DNA of 64,000 nt from Grimontia celer (GCF_900055185.1 NZ_FIZX01000002.1:1740586-1804585), one strand, 5' to 3'. Positions 43,487 through 52,866 are shown, counted from the first letter of the stretch. Program-made: numbers and translations. Notes: generated by a model from the letters alone, not told the origin.

Positions 43487-44411
43487 ATTCGTTCTCCTTT
43501 ATTTTTGTTAGCGGTGGTGGAGCAGCGAGGCAGTCAGATTGCGCTTTGGGGCATCGACCCGCAAATGCACAACCTTGAGGAGGGTTAAGCGGGTCAGGCA
43601 ATTCTGCGTGTTGTGTTGGTACCTGTAGCGGTCTGCCAACAACCGGAGCACTGTTCGCCAATAACTGAGTGTACGGATGTTTTGGGGAATTGAAAATCAT
43701 TTCAGCGGGAGCCAGTTCTACCAACGAACCAAAGTACATCACCGCAACTCTATCACTGACCGCTTCGACTACCGCAAGATCATGGCTGATGAAAAGATAT
43801 GTCAGCGAGAGCGATTGCTTTAGCTCAGCCAAAAGGTTCAATACCTGTGCCTGGACTGACACATCCAGTGCAGAAACCGGTTCATCCAGGACCAATATTC
43901 TGGCGTTGGCCGCTAAGGCTCTGGCAATGCCAATGCGCTGTGCCTGACCGCCGGAGAATTCATGAGGGTAACGTTCAAGAAATTCTTCACGAAGACCTAC
44001 TCTCGCAAAAATCTCTCGAATACGTGAATCACGGCTGGCTTTATCCATGTTGTGAAGATAAACCAGAGGTACTTCCATCAACTGGCGGATAGTTTTGCGT
44101 GGATTAAGGCTACTGATAGGATCCTGGAAAACATACTGAATGCGTTTTCCATTCTCTTCGGGACTATCCGGCGACAGCACCTCCCCCTCAACAAGTACCT
44201 GACCTTCTGTCGGTGTCGTCAGTCCCACCAGCATTCTTGCCAGCGTAGATTTGCCGCAGCCGGATTCGCCAACAATGCCCAGTGTTTCGCCCTGAGCTAC
44301 ATCCAGGCTGATGGTCTGTACCGCTTTTACACCCGGAAGTGCGGGAGCAAACATTGGCTTTTTAAAAAAGTAGGTTTTCTTCAATCCCTGAATTTGCAAC
44401 GCAGCCGTCAT
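43458..44411 (-). CDS. Peptide-type ABC transporter ATPase (DppF/OppF-like)
   Basis: A 317-aa ATPase with Walker A GESGCGKST, signature SGGQAQRIGIARAL, Walker B ILVLDEPVSALDV and the C-terminal oligopeptide-family region (GCAFAGRCPKAQSDC). It overlaps the upstream fused permease-ATPase by 4 bp (ATGA). The two ATPase domains would form the DppD/DppF-type heterodimer. Confidence 0.93.
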   Translation of the reverse strand: MTAALQIQGLKKTYFFKKPMFAPALPGVKAVQTISLDVAQGETLGIVGESGCGKSTLARMLVGLTTPTEGQVLVEGEVLSPDSPEENGKRIQYVFQDPISSLNPRKTIRQLMEVPLVYLHNMDKASRDSRIREIFARVGLREEFLERYPHEFSGGQAQRIGIARALAANARILVLDEPVSALDVSVQAQVLNLLAELKQSLSLTYLFISHDLAVVEAVSDRVAVMYFGSLVELAPAEMIFNSPKHPYTQLLANSAPVVGRPLQVPTQHAELPDPLNPPQGCAFAGRCPKAQSDCLAAPPPLTKIKENEFVACYFPLE

Positions 44412-46285
44412 ACCAACTTCTCCTCTGGATAATGACACAGCACCATACGGCCTGATGCTTCATCTCTGGCCACCTCTCCTTGCTGACAAGCTTCTGCTGC
44501 TTTGCTGCATCTTGCGGCAAACGCGCAACCTTTGGGCAATTTGTCGACCACAGGCGGCAATCCTGGAATAGCTTCCAATGTCCCTTTTCCTCGTCCGAGT
44601 TCAGGTACGCAGGCAATAAGCTTCTTAGTGTATGGATGTGCGGGAGAATCCAGTACGACTTCGGTTGGTCCAGTTTCTACAATCTTTCCTGCATACATCA
44701 CGGCTACACGGTCACACAGCTGAGCCACGACGCCAAAGTCATGAGTAATAAACAGCACCGACACATTTCTGGTGCGGCGAAGTTCATCCAATAGTGCAAG
44801 TATCTGCCCCTGAACAGTCACATCCAGCGCTGTGGTGGGCTCATCCGCAATGATAAGTGAAGGATTGTTCACCAAAGCCATTGCAATCGCCACACGCTGA
44901 CGCATCCCGCCGGAAAGCTCATGAGGAAATGCCTTCATCCGCTCTTCTGCGTTGGGAATATGCACCGCATCCAGAAGCGAAATCGCACGCTCTCTTGCTT
45001 CATTTGCTGGCACCTTCTCATGCACCAGTATCGCTTCCATCATCTGTTCTCCCACCCGATAGAGCGGATGCAAGGTGGCGAGCGGATCCTGGAAAATATA
45101 GGCGACATCTTTACCGCGCAGTGCACGCAGTTTCTCGTAGCTCGCGCCAATCAGGGATTCGTTTTTGAAGCGGATATCACCGCCACAAATCACGCCGGGA
45201 GGAGAAGCCACAAGCCCCATGACTGATAATGCTGTCACCGATTTCCCTGAACCACTTTCTCCAATCAACCCCAGACATTCTCCCGGTGCAATTTCAAATG
45301 ACACCTGATTCACCGCTTTGTAAACACGGCGGTTAATGTGAAATTGCGTCTCAAGTTTCTCAACTTTCAATACCGCGTTATTGGTTTCATCAGCACCAAC
45401 AGCATTGAACGCATCACTCACTTTGGTGGCAGGTTGAGGACGGGTGAGCGCACCAGACTTCAATCTTGGATCCAACGCGTCACGTATGCCGTCACCCAAA
45501 AGGTTAATGCTCATTACGATGAGGAAAATCATGATGCCCGGCACCACGCTGGCATGTGGGTCCGTGATCAATGAGTTTCGCGCTTCACCGAGCATCGAAC
45601 CCAGATCAGCCTGTGGTGGCTGAGAGCCCAAACCAAGGAATGAAAGCCCTGCGGTTTCCAGAATCATCCAGCCAATCGTGGTAGACATAGCAATCACAAT
45701 CACAGGGATAACATTAGGCACAATTTCGGACCAGATAATGCGTAAGTCAGACATACCGCAAAGCTTGGCAGCTTCAACGAATTCACGCTGTGCCAAAGAG
45801 ACAGTCACGCCACGAATGTTTCTTGCGAAGAAAGGAATATTGACCGCCGCGACAGCAATCAGTGCATTCAATAATCCAGGGCCCAATGCCGCGACAATGG
45901 CCAACGCCAACAAGATATAAGGAAACGCCATCAACACATCGATGCAACGCATAAAGACGTTATCGACGCGGCCGCCGTAGTACCCGGCAACAATACCAAT
46001 CGCTGAGCCAATCAAGGCAGCAATTAAAGCTGCAGCAAAGCCAACCGCAAGGCTCAGTTGAGTTCCCCAAAGCAAGCGGGAAAGTAAATCCCGCCCCAAA
46101 TGATCAGTGCCTAAAAGATGCCCATCGCTGAAAGGACGCAAAAAGCGGTTTGCCGTGTCTGTAACGGCAGGATCCTGCAGACCCAACAAAGGTGTCACCA
46201 AAACCAGAAAGACGATAATGGACATCACAATGCCGCCAAAGGCAGCCAGTCGGTTCCGAGCCAGAAGTTTTAAAAATGCCGTCAT
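44408..46285 (-). CDS. Fused ABC permease-ATPase (DppC-DppD type)
   Basis: A 625-aa protein joining two usual subunits. Residues 1 to about 275 are a DppC-like permease with helices and the EAA-type loop (FVEAAKLCGMSDLRIIWSEI). After a linker (about 275-303, TRPQPATKVSDAF), an ATPase domain follows with GESGSGKSVTAL, SGGMRQRVAIAMAL, LIIADEPTTALDV and the GCAFAARC tail. The fusion is in frame with no sign of a stop or frameshift. Both neighbours overlap by 4 bp. Such fusions occur in some peptide/nickel-family transporters but are not the usual enterobacterial or vibrio arrangement. Confidence 0.9.
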   Translation of the reverse strand: MTAFLKLLARNRLAAFGGIVMSIIVFLVLVTPLLGLQDPAVTDTANRFLRPFSDGHLLGTDHLGRDLLSRLLWGTQLSLAVGFAAALIAALIGSAIGIVAGYYGGRVDNVFMRCIDVLMAFPYILLALAIVAALGPGLLNALIAVAAVNIPFFARNIRGVTVSLAQREFVEAAKLCGMSDLRIIWSEIVPNVIPVIVIAMSTTIGWMILETAGLSFLGLGSQPPQADLGSMLGEARNSLITDPHASVVPGIMIFLIVMSINLLGDGIRDALDPRLKSGALTRPQPATKVSDAFNAVGADETNNAVLKVEKLETQFHINRRVYKAVNQVSFEIAPGECLGLIGESGSGKSVTALSVMGLVASPPGVICGGDIRFKNESLIGASYEKLRALRGKDVAYIFQDPLATLHPLYRVGEQMMEAILVHEKVPANEARERAISLLDAVHIPNAEERMKAFPHELSGGMRQRVAIAMALVNNPSLIIADEPTTALDVTVQGQILALLDELRRTRNVSVLFITHDFGVVAQLCDRVAVMYAGKIVETGPTEVVLDSPAHPYTKKLIACVPELGRGKGTLEAIPGLPPVVDKLPKGCAFAARCSKAAEACQQGEVARDEASGRMVLCHYPEEKLV

Positions 46286-47229
46286 GCTTTGATCCTCGGG
46301 TCGAGCCAACTTTGCAGCATGTCTACAGCAATATTGAAAAGCACATAGCAAGACGCAACAAACACTACCCCGCCCTGCACAAGTAAAATGTCACGTTTCA
46401 GGATCGCCTCTACCAGCATTTTTCCGACACCCGGCCACTGGAAGACCATCTCGATATACACTGCGCCGGAAAGCACAAACCCGGCCTGAATACCTAGCAC
46501 GGGAATAATGCTGACCATGGCCGCTTTCAGTGCATGCTTCCAGACTACCTGACGTTCATGCACACCTTTAGCTCGCGCTGTACGGATATAGTCCTGCCTT
46601 AGTACTTCCAACATGGCTGAGCGAGAAAGCCGGGCAATGACACCTGTTGCCACCGATGCCAAAGCGACAGCTGGCATGACTAAATGCTTCAGCAAGTCAG
46701 GTAAATCACCACCGCCATAAATTGCGTACATACCTGAAACCGGCAGCCAACGGAGATTAATTGCGAACAGCAAAATCATCATCATGCCGAGGAAAAAAGA
46801 AGGAATGGAAATACCCAGCAGCACCACTAAAGTGATGCCTTTATCAGCCATCGAGAATTGACGTGCCGCCGAGACCACACCGGCGATAATGCCCAACAGA
46901 GCGCAGAGCACAAATGAAACGCCTGCCAAAATCAACGTGGCATTGAAACGCTCGAGAATTTCATCAATCACGGGTCGGTTCAGCGAGTAAGAGCGGCCAA
47001 AATCTCCCTGAAGCATGTTCGACAGCCAGATGAAATACTGGCTCACCAAAGGCTGGTCAAGACCGAGATCTTTATTGATTTTGGCGACATTATCCGGCGT
47101 TGCATAGGCGCCAAGAATGGCGGTTGCCGGATCGCCGGGAATCATCGACATGATGAGAAAGACGATAACCGTTATCCCGAGAAGCACCGGGATCGCGGAC
47201 AGCAATCGTCGAAGAAAATAGTTACCCAC
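46282..47229 (-). CDS. Peptide-type ABC transporter permease (DppB-like)
   Basis: A 315-aa permease with about six membrane helices. The N-terminal FLRRLLSAIPVLLGITVIVF and GDPATAILG patterns are typical, and the EAA loop reads LEVLRQDYIRTARAKGVHER. I chose the GTG at 47229, which has AAGGGAG at a good distance; the frame could also begin at a TTG seven codons earlier that lies on top of the ribosome-binding site. It overlaps the fused gene by 4 bp. Confidence 0.92.
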   Translation of the reverse strand: MGNYFLRRLLSAIPVLLGITVIVFLIMSMIPGDPATAILGAYATPDNVAKINKDLGLDQPLVSQYFIWLSNMLQGDFGRSYSLNRPVIDEILERFNATLILAGVSFVLCALLGIIAGVVSAARQFSMADKGITLVVLLGISIPSFFLGMMMILLFAINLRWLPVSGMYAIYGGGDLPDLLKHLVMPAVALASVATGVIARLSRSAMLEVLRQDYIRTARAKGVHERQVVWKHALKAAMVSIIPVLGIQAGFVLSGAVYIEMVFQWPGVGKMLVEAILKRDILLVQGGVVFVASCYVLFNIAVDMLQSWLDPRIKA

Positions 47230-47300
47230 GCGCAGTGCTCCCTTCTGCAAAAAAGATGGGCGGGTTTCCCCGCCCTATGTTGCTAACTGACGTTGCTCAT

Positions 47301-47338
47301 CCAAATGACCTGAATAAAAGCATATTCAGGTCATTTGG
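47301..47338. other. 16-bp perfect hairpin between binding protein and permease genes
   Basis: CCAAATGACCTGAATA (47301-47316) and its exact complement (47323-47338) with a 6-nt loop and no T-run. In transport operons, hairpins here often protect the upstream binding-protein mRNA and limit read-through, giving excess binding protein. Confidence 0.6.
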
Positions 47339-47347
47339 CCGTTAAGT

Positions 47348-48931
47348 TTATTTTTGTACATCCTTGAGAATAAGGAAGAAAGAAGGCTGTAATTTGAAGT
47401 CTTGCACTTGATTATTGGTCACGGCGTTCTGCTTCCAGTTCGCCACGAAAACCCAAGGCGCATCTTCCTGCACAATTTTCTGCATTTTGCGGTACAGCTT
47501 GGCGCGCTCGCTTTGGTCTGTCGCTTCACGTGCTGCTTCCAACAATTTATCGACTTCAGGGTTTGAGTAGTAACCCGAGTTGAAACCGCCTTTATCCGGC
47601 CAGGCATCAGTGCGAAGCGCCAGGTATGGCAGAGTATCCGGGTCATTGGTCATCCACGCCATTTCCGCCATGTCGGCTTTGCCTTCCAGACCAGGGTTCA
47701 CTTTGCCAAGGAAGGTATTCCACTCGTAGGTTTCAATCGAAGCATTCAGGCCCACTGCTTTCAGATCTGCCTGAATCGCCGTCCCCATAGGAACAGGATC
47801 TAACATGCCCGATCCGCCTTCAGTGACGTAAAATGTCAGCTTCGCACCTTCCTGACCTGCTTCTTTGATCAGTGCTTTGGCTTTTTCAGGGTCATAAGGA
47901 TAGGGCTGCAAGCTGTCGTTATACGCCCAAGCAAAAGCAGGAGGTGTTGGCCCAGCAGCGACTTCAGCCGTTCCTTCCAATACACCTTCCACTAAGGCTT
48001 TTTTGTTGATGGCATAGTTCACAGCCTGACGCATTCGCTTATCCGCGAAGGGGCCTTCCTTGGCATTCAGGATAAGGAACCATACGTGTGGGCCAGCCTG
48101 CTCCACCACTTGATAACGATTATTCTCGAACTCAGACAACGCGTTTGGCGGCACTTCCACCATCATGTCGATACTCCCTGCCAGCATTTCAGCGACGCGA
48201 GTATTGGCATCAGTGATGGGGCGGAATACCACCGCTTCCAACTTGGCTTTGTCACCCCAGTAGTCGTCGTTGCGAACCACAACCACTTTGGTATTTGAAC
48301 CCCATTCCGCGAAACGGAAAGGTCCCGTTCCCGAAGGCTGACGACCAAAGTCTTTACCATGTTTTTTCACGGCATCAGGGGAGACAATGAGGCCCGTAGG
48401 GTACGCAAGATTGGAAAGGAAAGGGGCATAGGGAGCGTTAAGGGTGAATTTCACAGTTTGAGGATCAACCGCTTCCACGTTTTCTATCGACGAGAAAAAG
48501 AAAGAGAGCGGGAAGGGGCCGGTATTGTGGTATGGGTGTTTCTCGTCAAGCATACGGTCAAAATTGAACTTCACCGATTCTGACGTTAACGCTGTTCCAT
48601 CATGGAACTTCACACCTTCACGGAGCTTAAACGTGTAGGTTTTACCATCTTCACTGACTGTCCAGCCCTCTGCCAGCGCAGGTTCAACTTCCAGAGTGCC
48701 ATCTTTGTAGCGCACCAGACCCTCATAAAGGTTCATCAGGATCCGGAAATCATTCACGGCCGTCACAGCATGAGGGTCGAGAGACTTAGGTTCAGCGACC
48801 TGACCCACGATCAGCACATTAGGTGGTGTTTGCGCTGCAGCGGACAAAGGCACTATCGCACACACCGCGATCAATGCGGTCTTGGCTGCACGCCGCAGCC
48901 TTGTCATGAAATCACTTCTCATTTGTTTCAT
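47348..48931 (-). CDS. Periplasmic peptide-type substrate-binding protein (DppA/OppA family)
   Basis: A 527-aa SBP_bac_5 protein with a twin-positively charged signal peptide (about 1-33, ending AAAQ). Family motifs include LDPHAVTAVNDFRILMNLYE, the FKLREGVKFHDGTALTSESV segment and the MRQAVNYAINKKAL helix. AAGGAG lies seven bases before the ATG. First gene of the transporter operon and divergent from a DUF1028/M20 pair. The ligand is not known; the neighbouring amidohydrolase suggests a carbamoyl- or acyl-amino compound or small peptide. Confidence 0.93.
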   Translation of the reverse strand: MKQMRSDFMTRLRRAAKTALIAVCAIVPLSAAAQTPPNVLIVGQVAEPKSLDPHAVTAVNDFRILMNLYEGLVRYKDGTLEVEPALAEGWTVSEDGKTYTFKLREGVKFHDGTALTSESVKFNFDRMLDEKHPYHNTGPFPLSFFFSSIENVEAVDPQTVKFTLNAPYAPFLSNLAYPTGLIVSPDAVKKHGKDFGRQPSGTGPFRFAEWGSNTKVVVVRNDDYWGDKAKLEAVVFRPITDANTRVAEMLAGSIDMMVEVPPNALSEFENNRYQVVEQAGPHVWFLILNAKEGPFADKRMRQAVNYAINKKALVEGVLEGTAEVAAGPTPPAFAWAYNDSLQPYPYDPEKAKALIKEAGQEGAKLTFYVTEGGSGMLDPVPMGTAIQADLKAVGLNASIETYEWNTFLGKVNPGLEGKADMAEMAWMTNDPDTLPYLALRTDAWPDKGGFNSGYYSNPEVDKLLEAAREATDQSERAKLYRKMQKIVQEDAPWVFVANWKQNAVTNNQVQDFKLQPSFFLILKDVQK

Positions 48932-48990
48932 GGGGAAACTCCTTCCCAGTTTGTGGATGTGAAGTTAAGCATTGGTTAACTTTTATTCAC

Positions 48991-49036
48991 ATTTATCACT
49001 ATAAATTACTTGCCGCAAGTATTTATCATGATAAAT
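48991..49036. promoter_or_regulatory. Cluster of three palindromes in the divergent promoter
   Basis: A perfect 16-bp palindrome ATTTATCATGATAAAT (49021-49036), a near-copy ATTTATCACTATAAAT (48991-49006) whose start is exactly 30 bp away, and between them TACTTGC-C-GCAAGTA (49007-49021). The arrangement suits cooperative binding by the FadR-type regulator encoded at the end of the operon. Confidence 0.55.
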
Positions 49037-49091
49037 TGACACTAATGAGTGTCCAAGTCACACTTAGTTCACTGGCTCAGGAGCGAGACCT

Positions 49092-49745
49092 ATGACTTAT
49101 TCAATATTGGCACGAGATCCAGAAACTGGCTCGATAGGTGCTGCAGCCGCCACGGGCGCGCTGTGCGTAGGCGGTTGGGTGATCAGGGGTGATCTACGCG
49201 CGGGGATGTCCGCATCTCAGGGCGCAAAACCCAATACACTCTGGGGCGAAGATGTACTGTCCCAAATGGCTGCGGGTTCGACGGCTTCATCTGCGGTGAA
49301 TGCAGTGACCAGCGTGGATTCAGGTGCCGCGTACCGGCAACTTGCTGCGTTAGATCTTCATGGAAATGGGGCCGTTCATACTGGCAGTGAAAATGGATTA
49401 GCCCATGGCAGTTTGGTAGAAAACAACGTTGTCGTGTGTGGCAATCTACTGTCAGACACTAAAGTGCTCGACGCCATGATGCTGGCTTTCAAAAATAGCC
49501 AGCTTGGTTTTGAAGAGAGATTGCTTGCTGCTCTTTTTGCTGCAGAGCGATCAGGTGGCGATTATCGCGGCCTGATGTCGGCAGCTCTTCTCATTTACAA
49601 ACCAGATTCACCACCCACCACTCTGCGTATTGATTACCACGATTCACCGTTACTCGCTCTACGAACCTTGTATGAAAAACACTGTGATCCCGACTATCAG
49701 GCATGGAGGGCAACCTTGCCAACATTAGAACAACCGGAGCGTTAA
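49092..49745 (+). CDS. DUF1028 (Ntn-hydrolase-like) protein
   Basis: A 217-aa protein matching DUF1028: MTYSILARDPETGSIGAAAA at the N-terminus, GMSASQGAKPNTLWGEDVL, and VVCGNLLSD near residue 116. The family has an Ntn-hydrolase-like fold; the reaction is unknown. It is adjacent to an M20 amidohydrolase (3 bp gap) and divergent from a peptide-type ABC transporter, so it probably takes part in breakdown of the imported compound. Confidence 0.9.
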   Translation: MTYSILARDPETGSIGAAAATGALCVGGWVIRGDLRAGMSASQGAKPNTLWGEDVLSQMAAGSTASSAVNAVTSVDSGAAYRQLAALDLHGNGAVHTGSENGLAHGSLVENNVVVCGNLLSDTKVLDAMMLAFKNSQLGFEERLLAALFAAERSGGDYRGLMSAALLIYKPDSPPTTLRIDYHDSPLLALRTLYEKHCDPDYQAWRATLPTLEQPER

Positions 49746-49748
49746 ACG

Positions 49749-50972
49749 ATGAACCACCTTTTAGGCCAAAGGGCCCAGGAATATTTGAAACAACTTGCCG
49801 ATTGTTCTGCATCAGAAATCGGCGTCACCCGTTTTCCATTTACACCGGAACATAAACGCGCCAATGCCTTGCTGACAGCTTGGATGCAAGAAGCTGGTCT
49901 CAGTGTTCACATGGACGAAGCAGGGACATTGGTCGGCCGCTATGATGCAGGAAATAACGCACCCACCCTTTTAATGGGTAGCCATCAGGATAGCGTCAAA
50001 CAAGGCGGTGCCTATGATGGGATCATGGGGATAGTGCTGCCTATCGTTGCCTTAGATTACTTGAATCGTCAGGGAAGAAAACTGCCCTATTCTGTCGAAG
50101 TCCTTGCTTTTGCTGATGAAGAAGGTGTGCGCTTCCCTACCGCGCTTGTTGGTCCACGCGCGTTAGCAGGAACCATAGACGAAAGCGTCGTTGATAGAAA
50201 AGATAAAGGGGGCACCTCCCTTCGAACAGCATTGTCGGATTTCGGGCTTGAACCAGACAAGATTAGTCAGCTAAAACGCAATCCCGACAATATCCTCGGG
50301 TTTATCGAAACCCATATAGAACAGGGGCCAGTGCTTGAACACGAAGGGCTTCCTTTAGGTGTCGTTTCAGCCATATGCGGCATTGAGAGGCACCATTTGA
50401 CCTTCACTGGTCAGGCTGCGCACGCAGGGACTGTGCCCATGCATCTTCGTAAAGATGCATTAACAGCAGCCGCTGCAATCACAATCGAGGCTGAAAAACT
50501 TGCGATAAAACTTCCTGATTTACTCGCGACAGTCGGCCAACTGGACGTTACACCAAATGTTCCAAACGCCGTGCCCGGACGTGTTTCTATGGTCATTGAG
50601 CTTCGCTCACCGGTAGATGAAGTTCGGGAAAAAGCCGGGAAAATGCTTCAGGCGTTTGCCAAAGAAACTGCCCAATTGAGGGAGCTTGGTTGCGAAATCA
50701 CCCGTACTTACAGCCAGCAGGCGACTGAGTGTGACGATTCGCTGCAACTGGCGTTAGCTCGTGCCATCGTTTCCACCAATAACCGGGTTCACCACTTACC
50801 TTCAGGTGCCACGCATGATGCTTCGGCGATGGCTGATCTCACACGCGTTGCAATGCTATTCGTTCGCTGTAAGAAAGGTATTAGCCACAATCCAGCCGAA
50901 TATGCCAGTGACCAAGATATGGGTTTGGCGATCGATGCCTTAATTGCGTTACTGAGCGATTTACAGTGTTAA
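49749..50972 (+). CDS. M20-family amidohydrolase (N-carbamoyl-L-amino-acid hydrolase / allantoate amidohydrolase type)
   Basis: A 407-aa metal-dependent hydrolase. Metal ligands appear in MGSHQDSVKQGGAYDG (about 76-91), ADEEGVRFP (about 125-133) and the ETHIEQGPVLE segment near residue 190. GATHDASAMADL near the C-terminus carries the last histidine. The HIEQGP motif is typical of carbamoylases and allantoate amidohydrolases within M20. Its stop overlaps the stop of the convergent LysR gene by 4 bp. Confidence 0.92.
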   Translation: MNHLLGQRAQEYLKQLADCSASEIGVTRFPFTPEHKRANALLTAWMQEAGLSVHMDEAGTLVGRYDAGNNAPTLLMGSHQDSVKQGGAYDGIMGIVLPIVALDYLNRQGRKLPYSVEVLAFADEEGVRFPTALVGPRALAGTIDESVVDRKDKGGTSLRTALSDFGLEPDKISQLKRNPDNILGFIETHIEQGPVLEHEGLPLGVVSAICGIERHHLTFTGQAAHAGTVPMHLRKDALTAAAAITIEAEKLAIKLPDLLATVGQLDVTPNVPNAVPGRVSMVIELRSPVDEVREKAGKMLQAFAKETAQLRELGCEITRTYSQQATECDDSLQLALARAIVSTNNRVHHLPSGATHDASAMADLTRVAMLFVRCKKGISHNPAEYASDQDMGLAIDALIALLSDLQC

Positions 50973-51856
50973 CTCTTTAAATCAGAGAGTTGTTCAATGA
51001 CACAATCAATGAATAATCGCGTCTTTTGCGGCAGGTAATCTCTGGCTGTGTAGACCGCAAAGATCGAGAATCCTTTTACCGGGTCATCCGGAAGCAATTC
51101 CACTACGCTTCCGGACATCAGGTCGTCTTGATATAACCATCTCGGGCCCCAATGGACCCCAGCTCCACCAATCACTAGAGGACGGATCGCCCTTAAACTG
51201 TTCGCCGCCACATTGCTGTGAATGCCCTGATGAGAGAATACACTGCCATCGTCGAACGCAATGTCTACCCGTGCCTGAGAGAGGGAATACAGCACAAATT
51301 GATGGGATGACAGATCCTCGATTTTATCGGGCTTCCCAAAGCGTGAGAGATAATCTGGGCTCGCCACCAATACACGTGGAATGTCTCCAACATGACGGGC
51401 ATAGAGAGATGAATCTGCAAGCGGACCAAACCGAAAGGCAACATCGAGGTTTTTCTCCAGCAGGTTCTCCACATCACTGCCGAGCAACAGCTCTATAGAT
51501 AGATCAGGCGCCTGGGTTTGGATGTGCTGGATAGCTGGAACCAGAAAGCGCTCACCAAAGTCCACCGTCGCACTCACCCGCAATTTTCCGCGTACAGAAG
51601 AAGAGCCACCGGTTATCTCTTCCTCAAGCGCAGATTGTTCACTGATCAGTTTACGAAGCCCTTTGTAGTACTCCTTTCCCAGATCTGTTGGCAAAGAGCG
51701 CGTGGTCGAGCGTTGAAGCAACTTAACCTGAAGCCTCGCTTCCAGCGCCGCCACTTTTCGACTAAGTGAGGACGCTTCTACATTCAAATGAACAGCAGCT
51801 TTTTTAAAACTGCCCGACTCAACCACCTGAAGAAAAGCCTGTTCTGGAGTCAGCAT
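50969..51856 (-). CDS. LysR-family transcriptional regulator
   Basis: A 295-aa regulator with the N-terminal helix-turn-helix (about 1-60; FKKAAVHLNVEASSLSRKVAALEARL) and a LysR substrate domain (from about 88, KLRVSATVDFGERFLVPAIQ). Organisation is typical of the CrgA-like subgroup. It is divergent from a metallo-beta-lactamase-fold gene 104 bp away, its likely target. The start with MLTPEQAF fits the family; the upstream 20 residues are unlikely. Confidence 0.92.
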   Translation of the reverse strand: MLTPEQAFLQVVESGSFKKAAVHLNVEASSLSRKVAALEARLQVKLLQRSTTRSLPTDLGKEYYKGLRKLISEQSALEEEITGGSSSVRGKLRVSATVDFGERFLVPAIQHIQTQAPDLSIELLLGSDVENLLEKNLDVAFRFGPLADSSLYARHVGDIPRVLVASPDYLSRFGKPDKIEDLSSHQFVLYSLSQARVDIAFDDGSVFSHQGIHSNVAANSLRAIRPLVIGGAGVHWGPRWLYQDDLMSGSVVELLPDDPVKGFSIFAVYTARDYLPQKTRLFIDCVIEQLSDLKS

Positions 51857-51960
51857 ACTTATTGCATTTTTAACAATCCATAAATGCAAATTAGCACCTT
51901 CTTTTCTCACTGTCACAGCTGTTAGCGTTGCTTTATATAAGGAAAGACAGGAGTAACAAG

Positions 51961-52854
51961 ATGAGAAAGCTAAGAATATTCATCGGGTTGTTTATTGCAT
52001 ATTTTGCATTTATCAGCACAACACAAGCAGAAGAAAGTGGCGTGGTGAAAATTGCGGATAACATTTATACCTTTTCACAAAGCGGTGAATACATTTCGAT
52101 GTTTGCAGTCACAGACGATGGTGTGATCGTGTTTGAAACCGTTAATACGCCCCACGCGAAAGCCATGGTCGAAGCCATAAAATCCGTGACGGACAAACCG
52201 ATTATCTGGGCGCTTCAAACCCACAATCATTGGGATCACTCCAGTGGCGGTCAGGTGTTCCTTAACGAAGGCACCAAAATCCTCGCCCATGAAGATGCCG
52301 CAGCCTGGATCAAAGCCAACCCGTATCCAGACATGGTGAACCCAACCGACACCTGGTCTGGCGCACGCAAAGACCTCATCTTTGGGGATATGAAAGTCGA
52401 GCTACATTTTCTGGGATTGAACCACGGTACTGGCATGACGGTTTTCGTTCTGCCGCAACAACGCATTGCCTACATTGCCGATTTGGTCACGCCAAACCGT
52501 GTTGTGTTCGCCGTGGTGCCGGATTTCAATCCCCGCGAATGGGAACGATCGCTGGGTGAGATATTAGAGCTGGATTTTGACCGGGCAGTGTTTTCTCACA
52601 ATGAAGCGGAAAATCCACTGCAAGGCGGTGGTAAAGCAGAAATACAATCCCAGCTCGAATTCATTCAGGATTTACGGGCAGGTTTCTATGCTGAGCTTCA
52701 AAAAGGCACTAACCCCATGCAAATTCCTAAAGTACTCAAACTGCCAAAATATGAAAACTGGGTAGGTTATGACCAATGGCTGGAAATGAACGTTTGGCGG
52801 ATTTTGTCCGACGAATTTATGGGGCCTTATCCATGGTACGAAGTGAAGAACTGA
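51961..52854 (+). CDS. Secreted metallo-beta-lactamase-fold hydrolase
   Basis: A 297-aa protein with a signal peptide (about 1-23, ending TTQAEE) and an MBL domain. The zinc motif HxHxDH is at 88-93 (HNHWDH); further metal ligands are likely H148 in NHGTGM and the DLVTPN aspartate. The C-terminal helical extension (about 235-297) is unassigned. AGGAG precedes the ATG. This broad family includes quorum-lactonases, quinoprotein-relay SoxH-like proteins and others; I would not call it a beta-lactamase. Confidence 0.87.
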   Translation: MRKLRIFIGLFIAYFAFISTTQAEESGVVKIADNIYTFSQSGEYISMFAVTDDGVIVFETVNTPHAKAMVEAIKSVTDKPIIWALQTHNHWDHSSGGQVFLNEGTKILAHEDAAAWIKANPYPDMVNPTDTWSGARKDLIFGDMKVELHFLGLNHGTGMTVFVLPQQRIAYIADLVTPNRVVFAVVPDFNPREWERSLGEILELDFDRAVFSHNEAENPLQGGGKAEIQSQLEFIQDLRAGFYAELQKGTNPMQIPKVLKLPKYENWVGYDQWLEMNVWRILSDEFMGPYPWYEVKN

Positions 52855-52866
52855 GCAGTTAACACA

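Noticed and set aside
51961-52854. Beta-lactamase resistance gene
   Set aside because: Only the HxHxDH fold is shared; context and length do not support a true beta-lactamase.
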